DNA of 64,000 nucleotides. Source: Phytophthora colocasiae (Eukaryota; Oomycota; Peronosporomycetes; Peronosporales; Peronosporaceae). The notes under the pieces were generated by a model. It did no database searches. It was given only the letters and a program-made list of their open reading frames with translations, and had not been told where the DNA came from. This document shows, in pieces, positions 55,286 to 64,000 of the stretch; positions within the stretch are counted from its first letter, which is position 1; each line of letters starts with the position of its first letter. Made by a program: the position numbers and the translations under genes. The stretch spans positions 410,501 to 474,500 of the forward strand of contig JAGKQI010000092.1 in NCBI GenBank assembly GCA_018806915.1, in the 5' to 3' direction.

Positions 55286-56332
55286 ATGGAGGGCTCTCTA
55301 GGTGGCGCGACCATGGCTGGCATGCCGTCCGCAGAGGTGGAGAAGGTCAAAGTCGCAGTTCTCGCTGCCGGCGCCTTCGGCATTGCAATGGCCACGTTGG
55401 CGGCGCGGCGCAAGCACGACGTAGTCATCTACGCGCGCGACGCGGATGCGGTGCAGGCCATCAACGAGACGCACCGCAGCCCACGCGTGTTCCCGCAATT
55501 CGAGTTGCTTCCCAACATCCGCGCCACGACGTCCGTGGCTGAGGCTACCGCCGGCTCCAAGATGGTCATTGTGTGTCTACCCGCACAGCTCACGCCCGAC
55601 TTCCTGGCTCGGCACCGCGACGACATCCCGACGGACGCCGTGCTGGTCATCACGTGCAAGGGGCTGTACCTCAAGACGAAGCAGCTACTGGCCGAGCCGA
55701 TCCTCGAGGCGCTGCAACGCGACCAGCCCCTGGCCTTCCTCTCGGGACCGTCCTTCGCCCTGGAGCTCATGAACAACGCGCCGTCCGCCGTCGTCGTGGC
55801 CTCCACGCTGCTGTATCACGCCGTGTACGTGCAGCGCCGTCTGTCCACCGTCGACTTCCGCATCTACAGCTCGCAGGACATCGTAGGCGTGCAGCTAGGT
55901 GGTGCACTCAAGAACCCACTGGCCATCGGCGCCGGCATGGTTGAGGGCGCCGGCTATGGAATCAACACGCTCGCGGCGTTCGTTACACGCAGCTCACTGG
56001 AGCTGCAGAAGCTCTGCCTGGCCATGGGCGGTCAGCCGATCACCATCTCAGGCCTCTCGGGCATTGGCGACCTCATGCTCACGGCGTTCGGCAGTCTCTC
56101 GCGTAACAGGACGTTCGGCTTACGTCTGATCCGGGGCGAGAAGGCTGAGGACCTGCTGCGCGAGACGACCGTGGAGGGTGTACCCACGGCTGAGGTCGCC
56201 GTCTACTTCGCCGAGCAATGTGGCCTTGACTTGCCTATCTACCGCACGGTCAACGCTATGATCAAGGGCCACGTCAAGCGTGAACAGCTCCAGGAACTGC
56301 TTATGAACCGGCCTCTAAAGTCCGAGACGTAA
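55286..56332 (+). CDS. gpsA: NAD-dependent glycerol-3-phosphate dehydrogenase
   Basis: The enzyme interconverts dihydroxyacetone phosphate and glycerol 3-phosphate for lipid synthesis and redox balance. The frame has ATGs at 55187, 55286 and 55313. I choose 55286 (348 residues) because the first 33 codons lack family similarity; they could instead be an organelle leader. The Rossmann motif reads VAVLAAGAFGIAMA (usual GAGSWGTA). Then come VIVCLPAQ, ITCKGL, FLSGPSFALEL, the catalytic Lys region GGALKNPLAIGAGM, GLSGIGDL and SRNRTFG. These are bacterial GpsA-type signatures. It converges on the kinase gene, with 50 bp between the two stops. Confidence 0.9.
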   Translation: MEGSLGGATMAGMPSAEVEKVKVAVLAAGAFGIAMATLAARRKHDVVIYARDADAVQAINETHRSPRVFPQFELLPNIRATTSVAEATAGSKMVIVCLPAQLTPDFLARHRDDIPTDAVLVITCKGLYLKTKQLLAEPILEALQRDQPLAFLSGPSFALELMNNAPSAVVVASTLLYHAVYVQRRLSTVDFRIYSSQDIVGVQLGGALKNPLAIGAGMVEGAGYGINTLAAFVTRSSLELQKLCLAMGGQPITISGLSGIGDLMLTAFGSLSRNRTFGLRLIRGEKAEDLLRETTVEGVPTAEVAVYFAEQCGLDLPIYRTVNAMIKGHVKREQLQELLMNRPLKSET

Positions 56333-56382
56333 GCAGCAAGGCAAGTTGGAGGTACGTGTAGGTTCTTTTGTGTATACGTTTC

Positions 56383-59219
56383 TCACCCAAGGTTGTAATT
56401 GAATGAAAACTGGCTGAAGCGCTTGCTAAGTGAATTGCCAGAGTCCGCGCTCGGGTCGTACGCTGCTGAAGGCGGACCTTCGTCGATAAACTCGGGGTCC
56501 ACGTATCTTGTGTCTGTCTCGCCGCTGAGCTTCGGAGTCCAGTGGGCCTTGACTTCTCGCCGCAACAGCTTGTCCCAGTCGATATGTCGGAAGAACCGGC
56601 ACCGCTTGATGGCATCGACTCCGCCCATGCGCTCCGATCCTAATCGCTGTTTTGGGTCCTTGCACAGCAAACCTTTGACCAGGTCGTAGGCGTCACGGGG
56701 GAATTCCGACGGAAAAACTACGTCCGAGTACGCGATCCGGCTCAGCATCTTGTGTTCATTCTCGTCGTAGAAAGGAGACTCGCCCACTAACATCTCGTAC
56801 TACATCAATTTGACAATAACAAGTCAGTACAGAGTTAAACAACCAACGTCAGACAACGGAAACACGAGTACGCACGATAACAACACCGAGACTCCACCAG
56901 TCGTAAGCCTTGCCGTAGTTGCGAGACCCATCGGCAGACTGTGCCAGCGCCTCTGGGGCCACATACTCAGCAGTGCCAGACAGCGTCTTGACGCCAAAAC
57001 TGCTACCGTAGATGTGCTGCTTGGACAAGCCAAAGTCGACCACACCGATGTGACCTTCTGAGTCGATCATCACGTTGGAAGGCTTGAGGTCGCGGTACAA
57101 AATGTTCAATTCGTGGAGATATGAGATGGCCAAGACTAGTTCTGCTCCGTACAGCTTCGCATCCTTCACGCCCAGTCGACCCTTCATGTTCAGATGATAG
57201 AAGAGGTCTCCGGCTGCGTAGTACTTCATACCCAGATACAGCCGCTCGTTGGTCTGGAACGCGAAGACCAGGCCGCAGATGTACGGGTGGTGAATTCGTT
57301 GCAGAATTTGTCGCTCTTCCATGGCATTTTGTACGTCAGCCTGGTCCATATTGTTCTTCTTGATAATTTTGAGAGCGAACACTCGGCCATCCTTCTTGAA
57401 ACGTACGAGCATCACAGCTCCAAAACTCCCTTTGCCAAGAACACTGATCATCTCGAAGTCCTGGATCGTTAGCGCCTCTGTCCGCCCATTTTCTACCTCA
57501 GACGTGGACTCCGACCCGCGTCCCTGCTGTTCCTGTTGGGATAATCGCTGTTCTTGTTGAGTCATTTGCTGCTCCATTTGCTCTTGATGCTTCGTATAGT
57601 CGGTAGTGTCTACAAACACCTCGTCCTCCGTGATTCGAGGCACAGGGGCTCCTCCAGTGGCAGACAACGGAATCGGACCCTCTGATACTGAAGTCGGGAT
57701 CGGAGACGGGCAAGGAGAAGGCACAGGAGGAGGCATACCAGGCGACGGCTCTCCAACAAGTGTACTGGTGACATCAACCGATGGCGGACGCGGAGGCGTC
57801 ACTACAACGCCATGCTTCGTCTTTGGAGTAGTACTACGCGGCGGGATCGCCAATGGTTCCGTGCTCGGTGAAGGCAGTGGTTCCGAAATGGATGGGATGC
57901 CTAAGATGAGCTGGCTTAGTGGGCGCCGGTCGTGATTCGCTTGGGCTTCTGCATGTGCTCGAGCCTGGGCCTGTTCTAGCGTTGCTGCCGACTCTACCAT
58001 CTGAGTTTGAGCTGGTGGGGGCACTCTAATTGATGCAGCGGCTTGAGCTGGCGCTGGCTCAGTCTCTGTGGATACGCTCATGAAATAATGCTCCAATGCG
58101 ACTTGCACGTCTCCTCCAGCTCCATCCAGAAAGTTGGCGAGACGGTCCCGAGACACATCCGTGCCAATAATGTTGGCCATCTGCTCGATCTTAGCGTTTG
58201 TGAGTTGGATCTCGTCAGAAATGGAGTCCTTCCGGTGCGACTGCTCTCGAAGTGTAATGCTGTCCGTGGACATGGGCGTGCCCATGACACTGATCGTGAG
58301 TTGGTTGACATCGACCGAGTCATCAGGTCTTGGGAGACTCTTGAGCGCGTTATGAGTGAGCTTGGCGTACAGGTACAGACGTTGGTTCACCCTGCAGCAG
58401 TGAAAGAAACAGCAATTAGCGTCCAAAGTAGCGGCAAGTCAGTAAAATAATAACAAAACAGCACGTTTTGATCCTCTCCAGACCCAGAAAGCATCGATGC
58501 ACATTAGTGTTGTAGCTGCTGATCCCGACAGGCCGCTCGTCTCTGCGTACAATCTCCTTGTCCTTCCACTTGTAGCTGGTAAGGAAGAAATAGTCCCCTG
58601 GGGCCAAGTTCTTACCCAGTGGCAAGCCTCGTATCACAAACTTGTTGCGGTCATCCTCCGACGGTGCTTTCCACTGGAGCATTTTGTTTAAGGAGCTGGC
58701 TCTGAGCCAGAGTCCGTTGCATTCCAGTGTCACTACGTCTCCATTGGCGAAATGCGGTCTCTGAGTGGCAGGAGAAGGAGCTCCCAGGAACGTCCCAGTG
58801 CGCCAGCCTCGTTTCCTCAGGCGGATGGTCAGGAACTTTTCGTTGCTGGGCGTGAGCATGTCGTACGCGGGGTCTCCGCGTGTCAGAGTGGCGTAATAGG
58901 CTTCCGACTTGCTCACCATTCCTTCCATGGCCCGAGGATGCAGTGTGAGACTCAGTCCTGACTGGATACTTGGCACAGACGCAGACGTCGCCTCGCCTAA
59001 CGTCACTGGCTGCACATTTACATCGGCAGCAGCAGCAGGAGAAGCCGCCACCTCTGCAAAGTACCAGTTGAGGGCGGCGCTGACGTCGAAGGCGCAAGCG
59101 TTGAGACACGTGAGGATGACGCTCTGCGGCACGTGCTCGCCCAGGATCGTCCGCATCAGGTCCACGTCGCTCTCAGCCGACGCGTTCATCGCCGCCGTCG
59201 AGCTCGGGCTAGTGTTCAT
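56383..59219 (-). CDS. AGC-family Ser/Thr kinase with two UBA-like segments
   Basis: Three exons (59219-58465, 58391-56876, 56799-56383) with introns of 73 and 76 nt give 895 residues in frame. Near the N-terminus is a UBA/CUE-like helix trio (DVDLMRTILGEHVPQSVI, then AALNWYF). A beta-rich unknown domain follows (KRGWRTGTFL to GLERIKT), then a second UBA-like part (IEQMANIIGTDVSRDRL, VALEHYF), a long Pro/Ser linker and a Gln-rich coil. The kinase domain has GKGSFGAV, ALKII, YRDLKPSNVMI, DFGLSKQ, activation loop TLSGTAEYVAPE and WWSLGV. The AGC tail has DPEFIDEGPP and a hydrophobic-motif-like FSQFSF. Activation-loop and tail phosphorylation, as in S6K/AKT/PKC, is expected. The UBA-like parts suggest ubiquitin contact, but this is by shape only. 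Confidence 0.85.
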
Positions 59220-59363
59220 GAGTGATGATGTGAAGGGAGACTGGTTGATTATGACTTGAATATTGTAAGGATGGGTTTCAACCAATTGGAAATTCACAGT
59301 CTTGACCAATCAGAAATTACGACGGTTCATCGCAGTAGTTGAAGTTAACCATTATTGCAATAA
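59220..59363. promoter_or_regulatory. Shared divergent promoter, kinase and Iml1
   Basis: Only 144 bp separate the two start codons. The gap contains two CCAAT boxes (ACCAATTGG at 59281-59289, itself near-palindromic, and GACCAATCAG at 59304-59313). No Inr/FPR string is clear. The geometry makes at least some shared regulation likely. Confidence 0.6.
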
Positions 59364-62300
59364 ATGTGGCGGACGCGGCGCAACACGAGCGATCGGGACG
59401 CGCTGTCGCTCGTAGTTCACGGCCCAGAGTTCCGCAATGGGGAGCTGCTGGTGCTCAATCCGGATCTGTTCCCGGACGTGCAGCTGCATGACCTGGTGGA
59501 GGTTTCCCAGCCGGAACGCGCCCACCCGCGACTGGTTCTCGCCGTTGAGTCGCTCGCGCCTGTGCGTGGGAAGCTGCAAGTGAGCGTGGCCAAGGACATC
59601 GCAGCGCAATTCGGACTGGAAACTTTCCGCTCTGTGGTCGTGCGACGTGTGGACCAGCGCGATGTGTGCGTGGACTTTGTTGAACTGAGCTTCAAGGACC
59701 AGTTCCTGTCCCGTGCGGACATCTGGCGCTTCAAAGTGACCATGTTGGGCCAATGCGTCTACGTGGGGAGGACCGTCGAGTGTCTCGGCATCCGCTCACA
59801 GGTGGACGCCATATTGGCCAGCAACAAACAGTTGCACTGCGGCGTCATTGGAGACGCCACCAAGATCGTCGTGCGCTCCCGGTCCAGTCGCCTCTTTTGG
59901 CTCGTGCAGATGAGTACAGAGATGTGGGAGTTCGCACCGGACGGAGAAATCTACTACGAGAAACTACTGAATCGGCTGCTACGTGTACTCATCGACAAGT
60001 GGAGTGAGAGCTCCGTGAGTCATTCAGTCACCATCATCGCCTTCTCCAGGAGCTTCTACGACGCCGACCAGTTCCCGGACGGCTTCGACCCGAGGAAAGT
60101 TCCGTTCTCAGATCCTCGAAGACAGGGCTTCGGGCCAGGATGCGGTGCTCCTGGAGTTAATATGGCAGACGGATACGGACCAACGATCCATGTGGACCCC
60201 GTCACAGGTCGCTACTACGAGGATTTCTACAAAGTGGTGGTCATGAACTTCACAGGACCAGACTGGAGTCGTCTGCTTTTGCTGCTCAAGAGAGAATTCG
60301 CCAGATACTACGAGACGCATCGATGGCGCACACCAGAAGAGTTTTCTCCAGCACAGTACGAGATATGTCAATGTCCCAAGGCAAACGGGAAAGCTACTAG
60401 AGAGTTACAAGATGAACCGTGGACAGCTGAGGACTACAGCAAGGAAAATCTGTATGTAAAATGGACCAAGCTGCCTTCTGGGGTACCTTCGCGAGCCAAG
60501 GACGGCAATATATTGGAAGCCATCAACGTGACGTTGAATGTGCTGGATAAACACTATATGGACCGAGATCTAAGCCGCACAGGCCAAGGCATCGTGATGA
60601 TGACTGCGGGGTGTAGCATCTTCAACGTCAACAGCAAACTCGCTGAGATCACCGAGCAGCGGATGATGGACAACGGCGTGGGCATGGATATGATCTCCCT
60701 CAGTGCACCTCCGCTGCACGTGGTTCCTTTGTTCATCTACAGCAGCCTGCCGCCAACAACTACGATTTCTGTCCCGGAGGCACCGAGTTTTCTGCGCAAA
60801 TTCTCCTTCAGCGAGGTGTCAGGGGTGAGCGAGGAATCCAAGTCACTGGAGGCTGCTTCCTCCTCTTTTCACGGAATTTCAAGTTTCATGTCAACGTCCC
60901 AGCCTAAAAGCCCCGAGTGGGTTCGCCGATCCTGCACCTCTGTTGTGGCTAGCGATAACGCTGGAGATGCATCGAAGGAATCGAAAGAAAAGCTGACGTA
61001 CGACGTGCCCCACTGGGTGAACATCACGTTCTTGGATTTTGGCTGCAGCTGCGCACGAGCAACGAATGCCTTCAGTCACGCGGAGTCTTCTGAGCCATTA
61101 AGCCCCAACCAGCAGCGCGGAGAATACTCGTGCAGGTGCCAAGCCAGACGAAACCAGCAGTTCAACCCGCTGCCGTCATTTCGTATGTTTGATGTCACCT
61201 CACCGTCCGAAAAGCTCGCGTTCCCGGTGACACTGCGCAACTTGATGGGCAAGGGACCAAGGAATGCCGCAGGGTTCGGCCTTGGTGGTATACCTGCGTC
61301 TGTTCTAAAGAACGAGAGCGATGACGGTGAAGATAGTTCCGTCGCATCTTGCGCACCTTTGTTGATACGAATTGCTGGGAACCAGAATCGACTGCTTTTC
61401 GAGACGAGTGAGCTCCCAGACTCCGCTTCATCAGCTCCACCTCCAGAACAACTGCAACTGAGTCGGTCTCCCGATTTTGACCCCGTCCATGATTCGGGGC
61501 AGCTTCGTTCTGCCACTAACCTCAGTGCCAGCCTTCACGCTCGCGCAGCACTCAACGAGTACGACGAGAGCGTATTTGCGCCTGTGGTGCGAGATGGCGA
61601 TGCTATGACAAGGAATGGACGCGACCGGCGTCTTGGATTCGTCCCGCTGGAAGGCCACGAGGAACACGACGGCACCAGCGCAACCATTGCAGGATACGGA
61701 GACGGTCATCTTGAGTGGTTCCTTCGTAACGTCAGAAAGGAGGAGGCGCGTACAAGAGAGCGTAGCAACAGTGGGAACAGCGGCAAGCATCAACGAGAGA
61801 GCTCATTTCTACCAAGTGAAAGCAGTAGCATGGTACATTCGCTGCTTTCGCCTCGAAACCTGAAGTCAAAAAGCGCCAAACCACCAGTTGCTGCAGTAGA
61901 GCGCGTGAGGCAACAAATGGCTTCTTCCCCTGGAATTCCAATAGCGGTGTCTCGCTCAGTTCCAAAGGCGGAAGCTAACCCCTCGTTCTCCTTGGAAGTG
62001 ATGCTGAGTGAATCCGTGGAGCAGCGAGGGTCCTATCGCAGTATCTCCCGTCCGTCGTCTTCAGGCCGCATCTCGTTCGGCACCCCAGGAAAGAATCGAG
62101 AGGAAGCTTTCCGACCGCTCGCGCGTGCTGCGACCATGACTCAAGAACTGCCGGGACACGCCCCTGCGTCCTCCCCGATACTTGGAAAGGACGGCAAATT
62201 AACGAGTAGCCAGAGACGTCTCAGCAACCCCAATTCACCTCTTGGGGGACTGCGCAGGAATCAATCGGAACTATTCAGACCGTCGTTGATGTCCGGGAAT

Positions 62301-64000
62301 ATGAGCCTCAAAGCCTCATCCGCCACCGAACTCGTTACGATCCCCATTGACCACCGAAAAGCAGCCGTCAACCCATTTCGATACGTCAAAGACCAAGGCT
62401 CACAACGTTTATCCATTGATCGGCGTCGATGGAGTCACTTGTTCCCAGTCTCAAACCACGCAGCCTTGAGCTTTTCAGGAGAAATCTTAACGCAAGACGG
62501 TGAACCAGTTTTCCTCGGTCCGAACTGGATGAGTCTTTCGTCGCCTGCCATCCTGCCACTGACAACCGACCACTTCCCGTCCCCGCAAGAGCTGCGTCAA
62601 GGCTACACGGAAGCGTTCTACACTCTGACAATCCCCACGACGGCCAGCCAAAGTCCAACGATCGAGTGTGTGCCTCGCTATCGCAACCACGACGAACTAC
62701 TTATCGAGATGATCTGCCAACGCTTAGCCCGTGACTTTCAACTCGTTTCCAGCTGCGACTCCACTGCATCGCTCATGGGAAGCGAATCGTCCCCTGAAAG
62801 TCGACGACGCGTGTACCATTTGAGTATGGGGCACCGTATTCACCAGCTCATTTACGACGCAGAGCGACAGACGGTCGAAGTGAAACGATTTGTGCAACGA
62901 GAGCCTCATGACCCTGAAGTTGCTTACACGTCGTACAATTACTCGCTCTGGGTGGGGCTCACACAGTCTTTCCAGCCACACCAGCAGATCTTCCACCGGT
63001 ACCCTCAGCCTGAGGACAACTGGAACGCACTGGACAATCTTTTGTGTGGGTACCTGGATGATATGGCGGATACGATGAAATGTCGGCGGATTCGCTTCAC
63101 TGTTGTACCGCCGGTCGTCTCGAAAGACGGAATTGAAGCCAATGTCGATTCCCCTACAGCTTACGCTGCTAAGTTCACAAAGTTTATCGAGTTTCTACAG
63201 TCCCGCGTTGCCCCCTCCGAGTTCGGGGACGCCGAAAACATTGTCGTCAACATGTTGCTGGAACGCCCAGAAGCTGCTGAGCAGGAGGGCTTCAAAACTC
63301 CACCTCTAGGTGGAAATCGTATGCTAACATTTAAGATGGCGTGCAAGGCGTCTACGTCATCGCAATCTGTCTCGAAGTTCGAGGACGCAAGGACCGAATG
63401 GGTAATGCTGCGACTGGAAGAGACAATGGACATCGTGCGCTGCTTCCATCTGGATGTGCGATGGCTGGCTTGCAGTGGAATCGCAGCCGATGAGTTCGTA
63501 GGAACCGTACGCCGCCGTGCTAAGCAGGCGGGCTTAGACTTGCGGCGTGTACCAGAATATTCGAGTGTCTCTCGCGTGCAGATTCACCCGTTGATTGCGT
63601 CCGTGTTCCTGCCTGTGCGCATTTCTGAGTCGTTCGTCACCGCTCTCACTAAAACTCTCGACTTTGTGTTAGATGACGAGAGGATCGCAGACGGCAGTGG
63701 AATCGGCTACGGGCTCGGGATCGACCAGGAAGCGTCAACTACCAAAACCCGAGTCAGCATGCGGGGGCACCGTCGCTCGCCTTCAGCTAACGCGCGTTTG
63801 CTACTCGAGAGGTGGCAGCAGCGCGGGTACAAGCAGTTCATCCACCGGCGGGTACCAGTATTCGTGCGAATTATCCAGGACGGGCTCATCTGGATCCCAG
63901 GCTATGACTACGACCGCAAAGGTGACGGTATTGCTGGTGCAGCTGCTAGTGAGGCATTGTTCCAAGAGCTCTGCAATTCCATCGAGTTGCAATGCACCGA
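59364..64000 (+). CDS. IML1: Iml1/DEPDC5 homologue (GATOR1 subunit), 5' part
   Basis: The frame from the ATG at 59364 stays open to the window edge, 1545 codons with no intron, so the C-terminus is missing. The first ~330 residues follow the Iml1 N-terminal layout. The family's best-known block is clear at about 395-460: LNVLDKHYMDRDLSRTGQGI, MMTAGCSIFNVN, then QRMMDNGVGMDMISLS and PLHVVPLFIY. After a long Ser-rich linker come YTSYNYSLWVGLTQSFQPHQ, FHRYPQPEDNWNALDNLLCG and IRFTVVPP, also Iml1-like. A DEP domain is expected downstream. In yeast and animals this protein is part of GATOR1, which turns off TORC1 at the lysosome or vacuole when amino acids are low by acting on Rag GTPases. Confidence 0.88.
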   Translation, partial: MWRTRRNTSDRDALSLVVHGPEFRNGELLVLNPDLFPDVQLHDLVEVSQPERAHPRLVLAVESLAPVRGKLQVSVAKDIAAQFGLETFRSVVVRRVDQRDVCVDFVELSFKDQFLSRADIWRFKVTMLGQCVYVGRTVECLGIRSQVDAILASNKQLHCGVIGDATKIVVRSRSSRLFWLVQMSTEMWEFAPDGEIYYEKLLNRLLRVLIDKWSESSVSHSVTIIAFSRSFYDADQFPDGFDPRKVPFSDPRRQGFGPGCGAPGVNMADGYGPTIHVDPVTGRYYEDFYKVVVMNFTGPDWSRLLLLLKREFARYYETHRWRTPEEFSPAQYEICQCPKANGKATRELQDEPWTAEDYSKENLYVKWTKLPSGVPSRAKDGNILEAINVTLNVLDKHYMDRDLSRTGQGIVMMTAGCSIFNVNSKLAEITEQRMMDNGVGMDMISLSAPPLHVVPLFIYSSLPPTTTISVPEAPSFLRKFSFSEVSGVSEESKSLEAASSSFHGISSFMSTSQPKSPEWVRRSCTSVVASDNAGDASKESKEKLTYDVPHWVNITFLDFGCSCARATNAFSHAESSEPLSPNQQRGEYSCRCQARRNQQFNPLPSFRMFDVTSPSEKLAFPVTLRNLMGKGPRNAAGFGLGGIPASVLKNESDDGEDSSVASCAPLLIRIAGNQNRLLFETSELPDSASSAPPPEQLQLSRSPDFDPVHDSGQLRSATNLSASLHARAALNEYDESVFAPVVRDGDAMTRNGRDRRLGFVPLEGHEEHDGTSATIAGYGDGHLEWFLRNVRKEEARTRERSNSGNSGKHQRESSFLPSESSSMVHSLLSPRNLKSKSAKPPVAAVERVRQQMASSPGIPIAVSRSVPKAEANPSFSLEVMLSESVEQRGSYRSISRPSSSGRISFGTPGKNREEAFRPLARAATMTQELPGHAPASSPILGKDGKLTSSQRRLSNPNSPLGGLRRNQSELFRPSLMSGNMSLKASSATELVTIPIDHRKAAVNPFRYVKDQGSQRLSIDRRRWSHLFPVSNHAALSFSGEILTQDGEPVFLGPNWMSLSSPAILPLTTDHFPSPQELRQGYTEAFYTLTIPTTASQSPTIECVPRYRNHDELLIEMICQRLARDFQLVSSCDSTASLMGSESSPESRRRVYHLSMGHRIHQLIYDAERQTVEVKRFVQREPHDPEVAYTSYNYSLWVGLTQSFQPHQQIFHRYPQPEDNWNALDNLLCGYLDDMADTMKCRRIRFTVVPPVVSKDGIEANVDSPTAYAAKFTKFIEFLQSRVAPSEFGDAENIVVNMLLERPEAAEQEGFKTPPLGGNRMLTFKMACKASTSSQSVSKFEDARTEWVMLRLEETMDIVRCFHLDVRWLACSGIAADEFVGTVRRRAKQAGLDLRRVPEYSSVSRVQIHPLIASVFLPVRISESFVTALTKTLDFVLDDERIADGSGIGYGLGIDQEASTTKTRVSMRGHRRSPSANARLLLERWQQRGYKQFIHRRVPVFVRIIQDGLIWIPGYDYDRKGDGIAGAAASEALFQELCNSIELQCT

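Overview
This window is nuclear DNA of an oomycete, most likely a Phytophthora or close relative. The signs are: a plasma-membrane H+-ATPase of 1068 residues with a long extra loop late in the protein; an oomycete-type bZIP regulator; Inr/FPR-like core promoters (TCATTCTGCAATTT); short GT-AG introns of 55-99 nt; gene spacing of 50-350 bp in the gene-rich half; and transposon families typical of these genomes (MULE, hAT, pogo/Tc1-mariner, a Crypton-like family).

Bases 1-33,320 are a repeat-rich half. Two nearly identical ~4 kb copies of a proton-pump locus (1367-5340 and 20075-24214) lie in direct orientation. The downstream copy is intact; the upstream copy carries two frame-breaking indels and a one-codon loss. 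Between them sit a MULE transposase gene on the minus strand (6751-11161, six exons) with FAR1, DDE, SWIM and Ulp1-type protease parts; a 2.2 kb element with 107-bp terminal inverted repeats that holds pieces of a FAR1 gene, a hAT element and an unknown cellular gene (12317-14535); and a small pogo/mariner-type element (14631-19607) split by a 4.2 kb hAT (14664-18839) with a perfect 8-bp target duplication. That hAT carries a decayed transposase and an intron-containing fragment that looks captured from a gene. After the second pump copy come a Gag-like fragment, a secreted protein built on a 126-bp minisatellite (25378-28497), and another nest: a mariner-like shell (29042-33322) enclosing a broken Crypton-like gene, itself interrupted by a 1.1 kb pogo-like element with opposed 19-bp repeat arrays.

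Bases 33,490-64,000 are a compact block of ordinary genes: an EEF1AKMT4/METTL13-like methyltransferase, UreG with a His-rich arm, a coiled-coil tail-anchored protein, a carnitine acyltransferase, a GAF-domain cyclic-nucleotide phosphodiesterase, a 2614-residue CD36-like membrane protein with about ten repeated modules, an oomycete bZIP protein, an NAD-dependent glycerol-3-phosphate dehydrogenase, an AGC kinase with two UBA-like segments, and the first 1545 codons of an Iml1/DEPDC5 (GATOR1) homologue. The last two are divergent and share a 144-bp promoter region. Most of these genes are monocistronic neighbours, not a pathway; the kinase/GATOR1 pair is the only arrangement that suggests shared control.

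All calls come from reading the sequence. Exon joins were checked by reading frame and family motifs, not by transcript data.
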